Of a stretch of 7,785 nucleotides of DNA, positions 1 through 6,190 are shown one piece after another. Source of the stretch: RZYP01 sp964386405. GTDB lineage: Bacteria > Bacillota > Negativicutes > Acidaminococcales > Acidaminococcaceae. The position numbers and the translations under genes were made by a program. Under the pieces are notes generated by a model that was not told the DNA's origin, did no database searches, and worked only from the letters and a program-made list of their open reading frames with translations. The DNA is taken from positions 1-7,785 of the forward strand of contig CAYLRW010000067.1 of the NCBI GenBank assembly GCA_964386405.1, written 5' to 3'. The first letter of the stretch is position 1, and the number at the start of each line of letters is the position of its first letter.

Positions 1-956
1 ACTTCGTGCAAACGCCCTTGCGCACAGGCAAGCATCACTTCTACCAAATCGCTTTTGAGTAAAGGTAAAACGACTTGTGTTTCCGGATCACCAAAACGGG
101 CATTGAACTCTACGACCTTAATATCATTGTCCTTAATCATCAGACCGGCATAGAGACACCCTTGATATTTCCTGCCTTCAGCTTTCATCGCTGCAATGGT
201 CGGTTTAAGGACCAGTTCCACACATTTTTCCTTCAATTCATCAGTCATGACCGGTGCCGGAGCATAAGCGCCCATACCGCCGGTATTCGGGCCTTCGTCA
301 GCGTCATAAACCCTTTTGTGATCTTGGGCAGCTACCATCGGTACAATCGTATCACCATCGGTAAAGGCCAGTAAGGAAGCTTCCTCGCCTTCCATATATT
401 CCTCAAGAACGACACGTGCGCCGGCACCGCCGAATTTGAGATCGCCCATTATATCATCAACTGCTGCCAATGCTTCTGCTTCCGTCATAGCAACAACGAC
501 ACCCTTGCCTGCCGCCAGACCATCGGCCTTAACAACAATAGGAGCGCCTTTTTCCCTGATATAAGCTTTGGCAGTATCTATATCCTCACAGATTTTGAAG
601 AAAGCTGTAGGTATACCGTATTTAGCCATCAATTGCTTGGAAAAAGCCTTGGAGCCTTCGATTTCAGCCGCAGCTGCTGTTGGTCCGAAAATAGCAAGGC
701 CGCGTTTGTTAAAAACGTCAACAATACCAGCGACAAGAGTAGCTTCTGGTCCAACTACCGTCAATGCAATTGACTCTTTCTCAGCAAAATCAGCGACTGC
801 TTCCAAATCCGTCAAAGGCAGCGCTACACACTCTGCCAGATTTTTCATACCCGGATTGCCGGGACAAACAAAAATTTTATCGACTTTAGGACTTTGCGCC
901 AGTTTCCAAACAAGTGCATGTTCCCTGCCGCCGCCGCCAATAACTAAAATACGCAT
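1..956 (-). CDS. purD: Phosphoribosylamine-glycine ligase (GAR synthetase), 3'-truncated by window edge
   Basis: PurD joins glycine to 5-phosphoribosylamine using ATP, the second step of de novo purine synthesis in the cytoplasm. From the ATG at 956 I read 318 codons without a stop until the window ends; the family is usually about 420 residues, so roughly the last 100 are outside. The N-terminus MRILVIGGGGREHAL is the typical PurD opening, with CPGNPG at about 31-36. The ATP-grasp part shows GPTAAAAEIEGSKAFSK (about 91-107), VVKADGLAAGKGVVV (141-155) and LEEYMEGEEASL (184-195). The DHKRVYDADEGPNTGGMGAYAP signature spans about 212-233, and VVEFNARFGDPETQ lies near 281-294. It starts 20 nt after purH, with a purine run (GGGGGAAAAG) ahead of the ATG as a modest ribosome-binding site. 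It is the last gene of the operon visible here. Identity is very secure. Confidence 0.97.
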   Translation of the reverse strand, partial: MRILVIGGGGREHALVWKLAQSPKVDKIFVCPGNPGMKNLAECVALPLTDLEAVADFAEKESIALTVVGPEATLVAGIVDVFNKRGLAIFGPTAAAAEIEGSKAFSKQLMAKYGIPTAFFKICEDIDTAKAYIREKGAPIVVKADGLAAGKGVVVAMTEAEALAAVDDIMGDLKFGGAGARVVLEEYMEGEEASLLAFTDGDTIVPMVAAQDHKRVYDADEGPNTGGMGAYAPAPVMTDELKEKCVELVLKPTIAAMKAEGRKYQGCLYAGLMIKDNDIKVVEFNARFGDPETQVVLPLLKSDLVEVMLACAQGRLHE

Positions 957-976
957 TACTTTTCCCCCAAAAAATG

Positions 977-1576
977 TTATTTACCTGCTGCCAATTGTTT
1001 TTCCAAATAAGCAGTAATTGCTGCGTCATATTCTGATGTATGGTTAAAAGCTTCTTTAGCCAGTGTTTTACGAGTCGTAATATCGGCGTCACCATGTTGG
1101 GACAGCATCGCCATCAGGCTGGAATATCTTGCCGGATTGGTAACGATGATGACATCACGGAAATTTTTTGCCGAAGCACGAACCATAGCAGGACCGCCGA
1201 TATCAATATTCTCAATCGCTTCGGTCTCAGTAACGCCTGGTTTGGCAATAGTTTCTCTAAAAGGGTACAGATTAACAACAACCAGGTCAATCGGTTTGAT
1301 ATCATGTTTAGCTAAAGCAGCCATATGTTCAGGATTGCTGCGGACAGCAAGAATACCGCCATGAATCTTTGGATTTAAGGTTTTTACACGGCCATCCATA
1401 ATTTCCGGGAAACCAGTAACATCGCTGACATAAGTTACAGGGATGCCTGCTTCACGAATCGCTTGCATCGTTCCACCTGTTGAAATAATTTCCACACCTA
1501 TCTCATGCAAAAATCTTGCCAATTCCACAATACCTGTTTTGTTGGAAACGCTCAGAAGAGCTCTTTTAATTTTCAT
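977..1576 (-). CDS. purH: IMP cyclohydrolase, stand-alone PurH N-terminal (MGS-like) domain
   Basis: This protein should close FAICAR to IMP, the last step of the pathway. Seen: 199 residues that align throughout with the first about 200 residues of bifunctional PurH, then a stop. KRALLSVSNKTG (4-15), STGGT (32-36), FPEIMDGRVKTL (56-67), NLYPF (102-106) and NIDIGGPAMVRASAKN (123-138) are present. K65, Y104, D125 and K137 match positions described as active-site residues in PurH. The AICAR transformylase domain (about 300 residues) is absent, and purD begins 20 nt further on, so nothing of it remains locally. I chose the ATG at 1576 because AGGTGAT lies 4 nt ahead and the protein then begins MKIKRALLSVS, like B. 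subtilis PurH; in-frame GTG 1585 and ATG 1582 overlap that site. The transformylase must be supplied elsewhere. An Asn replaces the usual His in TLHPK. Confidence 0.92.
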   Translation of the reverse strand: MKIKRALLSVSNKTGIVELARFLHEIGVEIISTGGTMQAIREAGIPVTYVSDVTGFPEIMDGRVKTLNPKIHGGILAVRSNPEHMAALAKHDIKPIDLVVVNLYPFRETIAKPGVTETEAIENIDIGGPAMVRASAKNFRDVIIVTNPARYSSLMAMLSQHGDADITTRKTLAKEAFNHTSEYDAAITAYLEKQLAAGK

Positions 1577-1594
1577 CTTCATCACCTGTCCCGT

Positions 1595-2206
1595 TTAATT
1601 AGTAATTGTTACTTTTCTGCCCTGAACAGCAAGCCTGCCTGCTGCCCACAAAGAAAGCGCCTCAGGAAGAGCCTTGTGTTCCTGTTCCAAGATTCGCGCC
1701 GCCAGTGTTTCTTCGGTATCATCATCAGCGACCTGAACAACTTTTTGCAGAATAATCGGACCGGTATCCATACCTTCATCAACAAAATGAACGGTACAGC
1801 CTGAAACTTTGGCACCATAGCGAATAGCCTGGCCCTGAGCGTCAAGTCCCGTAAAACTCGGCAGCAATGCCGGGTGGATGTTGATGATCTTATGGCGCCA
1901 GCCTGCTATAAAATCAGCACCAAGAATACGCATAAAGCCAGCCAAAACTACCAGTTCGACTCCGTGTGCGCGCAGTATTTCATCTATTTTAGTTTCAAAT
2001 TCTTTCTTATCAGCGCATTCCTTCCTTATTACAGCAAAGTGAGGAATACCAGCTTTTTCCGCTCTTTCCAAAGCAAAGGCATCAGCCTTGTCGCTTATAA
2101 CAACGGCTATTTCCAGCGGCAGCAGACCTTCGGCAATTTTATCCATGATTGACTGCAAGTTACTGCCGCGGCCACTGGCCAATATGCCTATCTTTTGGTT
2201 ACTCAC
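1595..2206 (-). CDS. purN: Phosphoribosylglycinamide formyltransferase (10-formyl-THF dependent)
   Basis: PurN moves a formyl group from 10-formyltetrahydrofolate to GAR, giving FGAR. The 203-residue length is normal. Visible are the N-terminal phosphate-binding stretch ILASGRGSNLQS (near 8-19), VVLAGFMRIL (near 86-95), and the catalytic segments IINIHPALLPSFTG (near 107-120) and HFVDEGMDTGPIILQ (near 140-154). The Asn, His and Asp of the E. coli triad (N106, H108, D144) are all there. An in-frame TTG at 2209 is possible, but GTG at 2206 has AGGCGG 8 nt upstream, so I start there. The start lies inside the end of purM (8-nt overlap, GGTGAGTAA read in two frames), which suggests translational coupling. 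purH follows after 18 nt. Confidence 0.96.
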   Translation of the reverse strand: MSNQKIGILASGRGSNLQSIMDKIAEGLLPLEIAVVISDKADAFALERAEKAGIPHFAVIRKECADKKEFETKIDEILRAHGVELVVLAGFMRILGADFIAGWRHKIINIHPALLPSFTGLDAQGQAIRYGAKVSGCTVHFVDEGMDTGPIILQKVVQVADDDTEETLAARILEQEHKALPEALSLWAAGRLAVQGRKVTITN

Positions 2207-3266
2207 CAAAAACGCCGCCTTTCAAAGTAACCTCACCTTTGCCGGCAACAATCTCACCAATTGTGTAGAAGCCTTCGCCTGCAGCTGTCAGCTGAGCACG
2301 AATAGCATCAGCTTCTTCAGGTGCAACAACCAAAATCATGCCGATACCCATATTGAATGTATTGTACATTTCATGCCAAGCAACATTGCCCCATTCCTGC
2401 AATTTTTTGAAAACAACAGGAACTTCCCAGGCACCAGCGTCGATAACTGCATCACAGTCAGCAGGCAAAACTCTAGGAACGTTTTCATAGAAAGCACCGC
2501 CGGTAACGTGCACCATACCGTGAATATTGAATTTGTCAACTAACGGTAATACAGCAGAAGGATACAGACGTGTAGGTGTCATTAATTTTTCGCCGAGAGT
2601 ACAGCCAAATTCCGGTACATCCATCGACATATCAAAGTTTTGATAATCAAAACAGATTTTACGAACTAAAGAGAAACCATTGGAATGAATACCTGTGGAA
2701 GGCAAACCAATCAAGACATCACCAGGTTTAATATTTTTGCCGGTAACAGCTTTGCTCTTCTCAACAACGCCAACACAGAAACCAGCAAGATCGTATTCAT
2801 CTTTAGCATAGAAACCAGCCATAGCAGCAGTTTCACCGCCGATCAGGGAGCAGCCTGACTCTTTGCAGGCTCTGGCAACACCGTCAACGATTGTCACAAC
2901 TTTTTCTGCGTTAATTCTGTCAAGAGCAATATAATCAAGGAAGAACAATGGCTCTGCGCCTTGTGCAAGAACGTCGTTAACGCACATAGCAACGGCATCC
3001 TGGCCAACAGTATCGTGTTTATCAGCCATGAAAGCCAATTTCAGTTTTGTGCCAACGCCGTCGGTACCAGCGACAAGAACCGGTTCCTTGTATTTCTTGG
3101 TATCAAAAGCGAAGAAACCGCCAAACGCACCCAATTCGCCCAAAACTTCCGGACGGTAGGAAGCCTTTACGCTTTCCTTCATCATTTCCTTAGCTCTAGC
3201 TGCTGCATCAATATCTACCCCTGCGTCAAGGTATGTAATTTCCTTCTTTTCTTTATCAGTCATCAT
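2199..3266 (-). CDS. purM: Phosphoribosylformylglycinamidine cyclo-ligase (AIR synthetase)
   Basis: PurM closes the imidazole ring, turning FGAM into AIR with ATP. The 355-residue protein has family-typical length. YLDAGVDIDA (12-21), the ATP-binding loop VAGTDGVGTKLKLA (65-78), NDVLAQGAEPLFFLDY (97-112), AGFCVGVVEKS (161-171), TGIHSNGFSLVRK (191-203) and HVTGGAFYENVPRVLP (253-268) are present. One signature deviates: the usual GGETAEMPGFY reads GGETAAMAGFY (143-153), replacing the Glu and Pro. Two adjacent ATGs (3266 and 3263) both suit the AGGAGG at 3272-3277, at 5 and 8 nt; that site overlaps the purF stop codon, so the two genes are probably coupled. The 3' end overlaps purN. Confidence 0.96.
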   Translation of the reverse strand: MMTDKEKKEITYLDAGVDIDAAARAKEMMKESVKASYRPEVLGELGAFGGFFAFDTKKYKEPVLVAGTDGVGTKLKLAFMADKHDTVGQDAVAMCVNDVLAQGAEPLFFLDYIALDRINAEKVVTIVDGVARACKESGCSLIGGETAAMAGFYAKDEYDLAGFCVGVVEKSKAVTGKNIKPGDVLIGLPSTGIHSNGFSLVRKICFDYQNFDMSMDVPEFGCTLGEKLMTPTRLYPSAVLPLVDKFNIHGMVHVTGGAFYENVPRVLPADCDAVIDAGAWEVPVVFKKLQEWGNVAWHEMYNTFNMGIGMILVVAPEEADAIRAQLTAAGEGFYTIGEIVAGKGEVTLKGGVFGE

Positions 3267-3275
3267 CCCAGCCTC

Positions 3276-4718
3276 CTATTTATTGTGATCAAACAAATAT
3301 TTCGAACCTTGGCGTACAACGTTTTCCGCATTATCCGGGTAACCGGCATCAAAGCAGGCATAGCACATACCTTCCGAATCCAGGGAATTAAATGCTCTCT
3401 TCAAACCTTCTTTGGAAATGTAATGCAGAGAATCGGCACCTATATATTTACAAATCTCATCTTCCGTATGCGTTGAAGCGATAAGTTCTTTTCTTACCGA
3501 AGTATCTATACCATAATAGCAAGGATCAGTTACAGGTGGTGAGCTTATGCAGACATGCACTTCCTTCGCGCCGCCGTCTTTCAAAAGTTTCACAATCTTA
3601 CCGCTGGTTGTACCCCTCACAATGGAGTCATCAACCATAACAACAGATTTACCTTTGACCAAAGGCGCAACTACGTTCAATTTCAAACGTACAGCATTTT
3701 GTCTTTGTTTCTGTGTCGGCTGAATAAAAGTACGGCCAACATAACGATTCTTGGTCAAACCTTCAACAAAAGGAATGCCAGCTTCTAGACCGTAGCCGAT
3801 AGCAGCCGCTGTTCCTGAATCCGGTACCGAAATAACGATATCGGCTTTGATATCCTTTGTCTCCTTGGCAAGTTCACGGCCCATATTAAGACGTGCTTCG
3901 TAAACGCTTTGTTTATCTATCACACTGTCAGTACGGGCAAAATAAACATATTCAAATACGCAGTGCGCAGGTTTTGCCGGTTTATCAATTGCATACATCA
4001 AGCTTCTTGGTTCAGCATCATCATCTTCGATAATGATCATTTCACCTGGCTCAATATCGCGAACAAATTCAGCACCTACCAAATCAAGTGCGCAAGACTC
4101 AGAGGCAACTACCCAGCCATGTTCCAGTCTGCCCAGGCAAAGTGGTCTGAAGCCAAACGGATCACGCATTGCGATTAATTTATCATCTGTCATAATGGCA
4201 AAGGCAAAAGCACCTTTTACTTCATTGGCAGCTTCTGCCACACGGTCTTCAATCTTTTCCTTACGGGAACGTGCAATAAGGCTAAGCACGACCTCACTGT
4301 CAACAGTAGTCTGGAAAACAACGCCGTCTTTGGCAAGCTTCATACGCAGCTCGCAGGCATTGGTAAGATTTCCATTGTGTGACAAAGCAAGATTGCCGCC
4401 ATCAAAATAAACCTTTAACGGCTGGATATTAAAAGGCATGCTCGCACCAGTCGTAGAATAGCGAACATGACCGACGGCGATGTGGCCGCAAAGCTCACCA
4501 ACTCCGTCCTTGAAAACGTCGGGAACCAACCCCATACCTCGTTTGATCTGCATACTGCTGCCATCGGTTACAGCAATACCGGTACTTTCCTGGCCGCGAT
4601 GCTGCAGCGCAAACAAGCCCCAATAAGTATTCAGAGCAACATCGTCACGATGAGAATAAATGCCGAAAACGCCGCACTCCTCATGCCACTTGTCTTCCTG
4701 AAATTCAATTCCCTGCAC
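3276..4718 (-). CDS. purF: Amidophosphoribosyltransferase, Bacillus-type with propeptide and Fe-S cysteines
   Basis: PurF commits PRPP to purine synthesis by replacing pyrophosphate with the amide nitrogen of glutamine. I start at GTG 4718, which has AAGGAG 8 nt upstream; an upstream in-frame start at 4760 has no such support and would read through that site. This gives 480 residues. A 14-residue propeptide precedes the catalytic Cys15 (EECGVFGIYSH), as in B. subtilis PurF, where the propeptide is removed. The N-terminal glutaminase half has LQHRGQESTGIAV and GHVRYSTTG; the C-terminal phosphoribosyltransferase half has the PRPP loop VMVDDSIVRGTT (about 360-371). Cysteines at 253 (AHCVFE), 400 (DPCYYG), 452 and 455 (MCYACF) correspond to the four ligands of the [4Fe-4S] cluster in the B. 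subtilis enzyme, so it is probably oxygen-sensitive. It lies 51 nt after purE. Confidence 0.97.
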   Translation of the reverse strand: MQGIEFQEDKWHEECGVFGIYSHRDDVALNTYWGLFALQHRGQESTGIAVTDGSSMQIKRGMGLVPDVFKDGVGELCGHIAVGHVRYSTTGASMPFNIQPLKVYFDGGNLALSHNGNLTNACELRMKLAKDGVVFQTTVDSEVVLSLIARSRKEKIEDRVAEAANEVKGAFAFAIMTDDKLIAMRDPFGFRPLCLGRLEHGWVVASESCALDLVGAEFVRDIEPGEMIIIEDDDAEPRSLMYAIDKPAKPAHCVFEYVYFARTDSVIDKQSVYEARLNMGRELAKETKDIKADIVISVPDSGTAAAIGYGLEAGIPFVEGLTKNRYVGRTFIQPTQKQRQNAVRLKLNVVAPLVKGKSVVMVDDSIVRGTTSGKIVKLLKDGGAKEVHVCISSPPVTDPCYYGIDTSVRKELIASTHTEDEICKYIGADSLHYISKEGLKRAFNSLDSEGMCYACFDAGYPDNAENVVRQGSKYLFDHNK

Positions 4719-4769
4719 GATAAATTCTCCTTCATTTTTCAAAATTATAACCCGGGACAACCAACCAAA

Positions 4770-5267
4770 TTACTCTTGCATTGCTCTGATTTTTGCCAGT
4801 TTTTCGCCTTTTAGGGCAACTTCTGCACGCATATCATTTCTGTCTTCAGTCATTTTATCAACTAATTCAGGATATTTGAGAGCTAAGATCTGCACAGCAA
4901 AAATTGCTGCGTTCTTGGCACCGTTAATAGCCATCGTCGCCACAGGAATTCCTGCTGGCATTTGTACGAAACTCAAAAGAGCATCCATGCCATTCAGCGG
5001 TGTAGCATTAATAGGAATCCCAATAACAGGCACTGTGGTATAGGCTGCAATGACACCACCCAAATGAGCAGCAGCACCAGCAGCGGCAATGATAACTTCC
5101 ACGCCTCTTTCTCTGGCACCAGCGGCAAATTCATGAACTACATCCGGAGTTCTGTGAGCTGAAGCAACCAAGACCTCAACCTCCACGCCGAAATGTTTCA
5201 AAGTTTTTTCTGCCGGTTCTAAAATCGGCCAATCAGAATTGCTTCCCATGACTATGGCAACTTTCAC
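4770..5267 (-). CDS. purE: N5-carboxyaminoimidazole ribonucleotide mutase (PurE)
   Basis: PurE is the carboxylation-step enzyme that yields CAIR. Its 165 residues are typical. GSNSDW (8-13), SAHRTPD (36-42), AGAAAHLGG (63-71), PVIGIPI (80-86), LSFVQMPAGIPVAT (98-111) and INGAKNAAI (114-122) define the family. The SAHRTP form, with Arg, suits class I enzymes, which use N5-CAIR made by PurK. No purK is present in this window, so either it lies elsewhere or this protein takes AIR and carbonate directly; the sequence alone does not settle this. The start is GTG at 5267 with a perfect AGGAGG (5276-5281) 8 nt upstream. It is the first gene of the operon, behind its own promoter and a structured leader. 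Confidence 0.96.
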   Translation of the reverse strand: MKVAIVMGSNSDWPILEPAEKTLKHFGVEVEVLVASAHRTPDVVHEFAAGARERGVEVIIAAAGAAAHLGGVIAAYTTVPVIGIPINATPLNGMDALLSFVQMPAGIPVATMAINGAKNAAIFAVQILALKYPELVDKMTEDRNDMRAEVALKGEKLAKIRAMQE

Positions 5268-5272
5268 AAATC

Positions 5273-5368
5273 TTACCTCCTAAGTGTAAAGAGAAAAAAT
5301 AAAAGTCCAATCAGAACTCTGTCAACTGCAATTATGCAACTAAAATTCCTTGGGCTTTTTCTTTTCAT
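5273..5368 (-). CDS. Possible 31-residue leader ORF upstream of purE
   Basis: This small reading frame lies inside the purE leader. It begins ATG (5368-5366), with AGAGG 4 nt upstream as a possible ribosome-binding site, and stops at TAA (5275-5273), which directly follows the AGGAGG of purE; the purE GTG is only 5 nt further on. The peptide starts MKRKSPRNFS, is rich in hydrophobic residues near its end (VLIGLLFFLFTL) and finishes with RR, so it could be a short membrane peptide or merely a regulatory leader peptide. Its codons cover both arms of the long leader stem and the T-rich run, so translating ribosomes would disturb that structure. An open frame of this size can arise by chance in T-rich DNA, and the 4-nt spacing is short. 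Treat it as a hypothesis. Confidence 0.3.
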   Translation of the reverse strand: MKRKSPRNFSCIIAVDRVLIGLLFFLFTLRR

Positions 5369-5395
5369 TGGACCTCTACGATTCTTTCGTAGTAT
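5291..5395 (-). promoter_or_regulatory. Structured purE leader with terminator-like stem
   Basis: The expected transcript begins near 5395 with a perfect 6-bp hairpin (CTACGA 5392-5387, TCGTAG 5381-5376). Next, GGTCCAAT (5374-5367) can pair with ATTGGACT (5311-5304), and a T-rich run (TTTTATTTTTT) overlaps and follows the second arm, as in an intrinsic terminator or attenuator. Inside that stem, GGAATT (5349-5344) can pair with AGTTCT (5318-5313), counting wobbles, and TAGTTGCA (5342-5335) with TGCAGTTG (5330-5323) around a TAAT loop. An A-rich bulge containing AAAAAGCCCAAG is left on the 5' side. I do not see the signatures of the guanine/adenine, ZTP (pfl), PRPP/ykkC or tetrahydrofolate riboswitches. 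The element could be an undescribed aptamer, a leader-peptide attenuator or a protein-bound site. Confidence 0.5.
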
Positions 5396-5401
5396 AGATT
5401 A

Positions 5402-5407
5402 ATTCTA
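5402..5407 (-). promoter_or_regulatory. -10 box of the purine operon promoter
   Basis: TAGAAT on the minus strand, five of six matches to TATAAT, placed 17 nt after the TTGACA at 5430-5425. No other promoter of similar quality is seen between here and purE. Confidence 0.82.
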
Positions 5408-5523
5408 CCAATGCCAAGTATCGATGTCAATGTCATTGTGAACTTTTTAACAGTTTTTTCAAAAATCGTTCGCATTTTTCATTTTTGTTTCGAATTTATG
5501 ATTTTTTTCTGACCAGCGTCTGC
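5408..5523. other. Divergent control region between the purine operon and the folate gene
   Basis: The full gap between purE and the plus-strand gene is about 290 nt; this middle part is very T-rich on the plus strand. It separates the purE promoter from the TATAAT of the divergent gene. A minus-strand sequence at 5477-5465 (AAATGCGAACGAT) matches 11 of 13 positions of the B. subtilis PurR PurBox as I remember it (AWWWCCGAACWWT), and a weaker CGAA-centred copy (TTGTTTCGAATTT on plus) lies at 5485-5497, about two helical turns away. The spacing and orientation do not match the B. subtilis paired boxes well, so a PurR site is only a possibility. Confidence 0.3.
5425..5430 (-). promoter_or_regulatory. 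-35 box of the purine operon promoter
   Basis: On the minus strand this is an exact TTGACA. It lies 17 nt from TAGAAT at 5407-5402, the optimum spacing, so the pair forms a strong sigma-A/sigma-70-type promoter for purE and the genes behind it. The expected transcription start is near 5395, giving a leader of about 128 nt before purE. Confidence 0.82.
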
Positions 5524-5529
5524 TATAAT
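5522..5529 (+). promoter_or_regulatory. Promoter core for the 5-formyl-THF cyclo-ligase gene
   Basis: TATAAT at 5524-5529 is preceded by TG one base away (TGCTATAAT, 5521-5529), the extended -10 form. No good -35 is found; the upstream DNA is a run of T with TCTGAC too close. Extended -10 promoters can work without a clear -35. The expected start is near 5536, leaving a short leader of about 20 nt. Confidence 0.6.
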
Positions 5530-5557
5530 CAACATAGCAGGATAGGAGGAAATGAAT

Positions 5558-6121
5558 TTGGACAAAAAACAACTGCGCAAAGAAGTAATAAGTATGCGCG
5601 ATGCACTTTCTGCTGCAGAACGCGATGTCAAAGCTGAAATAATCATTAAAAAACTTGTGGCGACTGAGCTTTATCAAAAAGCTGACCACATCATGCTTTT
5701 TGCCGCCTTCGGCAGTGAATTGAACCTGCTGCCTTTGATTGAAACAATCATCAAATCCGGCAAACATGCCTATTTACCAGTCGTCGATAAAAGGATAAAT
5801 AGAATACTACCGATAGAAGTCCACAGCCTTGCCGATTTGAAGCCAGGTACCTATGGTATTCCCGAACCATCACCTGATAATTATCTGGAAAGCACGCCTG
5901 ATCTTTTAGATCTTATCATAACCCCGGCAGTTGCCTTTGATAATGACAAATACCGCATCGGCTATGGTGCCGGTTACTATGACCGCTTTTTCGCTTCTTT
6001 AAGAAAAGACATAATAAAAATTGGCGTTGGCTTTGACGAGCAGTTAATTTTGGAAGTACCCCGCGAACCTCATGATATTCAGCTTAACTACGTTTTGACT
6101 GACAAGCGTTTCTTAATATAA
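5558..6121 (+). CDS. 5-formyltetrahydrofolate cyclo-ligase (methenyl-THF synthetase)
   Basis: This enzyme converts 5-formyltetrahydrofolate to 5,10-methenyltetrahydrofolate with ATP, returning a dead-end and inhibitory folate to the pool that feeds PurN and AICAR transformylase. With the TTG start at 5558 it has 187 residues, the normal size. The N-terminus DKKQLRKEVISMRDALSA is family-like. YGIPEPSP (about 99-106), IITPAVAFD (about 120-128) and the nucleotide-binding GYGAGYYDRFF (about 135-145) are clear, followed by PHDIQLNYVLTD. An in-frame ATG at 5552 lies only 2 nt after AGGAGG (5544-5549), while TTG 5558 lies 8 nt after it, so I prefer TTG; the difference is two residues. It is divergent from the purine operon and shares its control region. 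E. coli ygfA and yeast FAU1 are homologues; I give no symbol as usage varies. Confidence 0.93.
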   Translation: MDKKQLRKEVISMRDALSAAERDVKAEIIIKKLVATELYQKADHIMLFAAFGSELNLLPLIETIIKSGKHAYLPVVDKRINRILPIEVHSLADLKPGTYGIPEPSPDNYLESTPDLLDLIITPAVAFDNDKYRIGYGAGYYDRFFASLRKDIIKIGVGFDEQLILEVPREPHDIQLNYVLTDKRFLI

Positions 6122-6123
6122 TA

Positions 6124-6167
6124 AAAGAGCAGCCTCTTTACTAAAATTAGTAGAAAGACTGCTCTTT
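6124..6167. terminator. Long hairpin between convergent genes, likely shared terminator
   Basis: AAAGAGCAG (6124-6132) and CTGCTCTTT (6159-6167) pair perfectly over 9 bp, and the interior can extend the stem through TCTTT/AAAGA and ACTA/TAGT around an AAAT loop with small bulges. On the minus strand the hairpin is followed by TTTTATTATATT, so it is a good terminator for the flavoprotein gene that stops at 6191. For the plus-strand cyclo-ligase, whose stop is 2 nt before the hairpin, the trailing run is only TTT, so it is weaker in that direction. Confidence 0.75.
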
Positions 6168-6190
6168 GATTATTAGGCCAATATGCTGAA

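Noticed and set aside
568..1017. 149-codon open frame on the plus strand
   Set aside because: It lies opposite purD, whose protein is unmistakable, has no ribosome-binding site and resembles no family.
2961..3476. 171-codon plus-strand frame spanning the purM/purF junction
   Set aside because: It is antisense to two secure genes, including their coupled stop and ribosome-binding site, and has no start signal.
4718..4760. Upstream in-frame start for purF at 4760
   Set aside because: It would read through the AAGGAG site that serves GTG 4718 and would give an unusually long 28-residue propeptide.
5291..5395. Known purine (guanine/adenine), ZTP, PRPP/ykkC or tetrahydrofolate riboswitch upstream of purE
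   Set aside because: I looked for their conserved loops and junction motifs. The AAAAAGCCC stretch recalls the 3' part of ykkC-type RNAs, but the GGGUUCC part and the CCCGGGAG context are missing.
5459..5767. 102-codon minus-strand frame across the start of the folate gene
   Set aside because: It overlaps the well-supported cyclo-ligase gene on the other strand and its promoter, and the translation is low in complexity with no recognisable domain.
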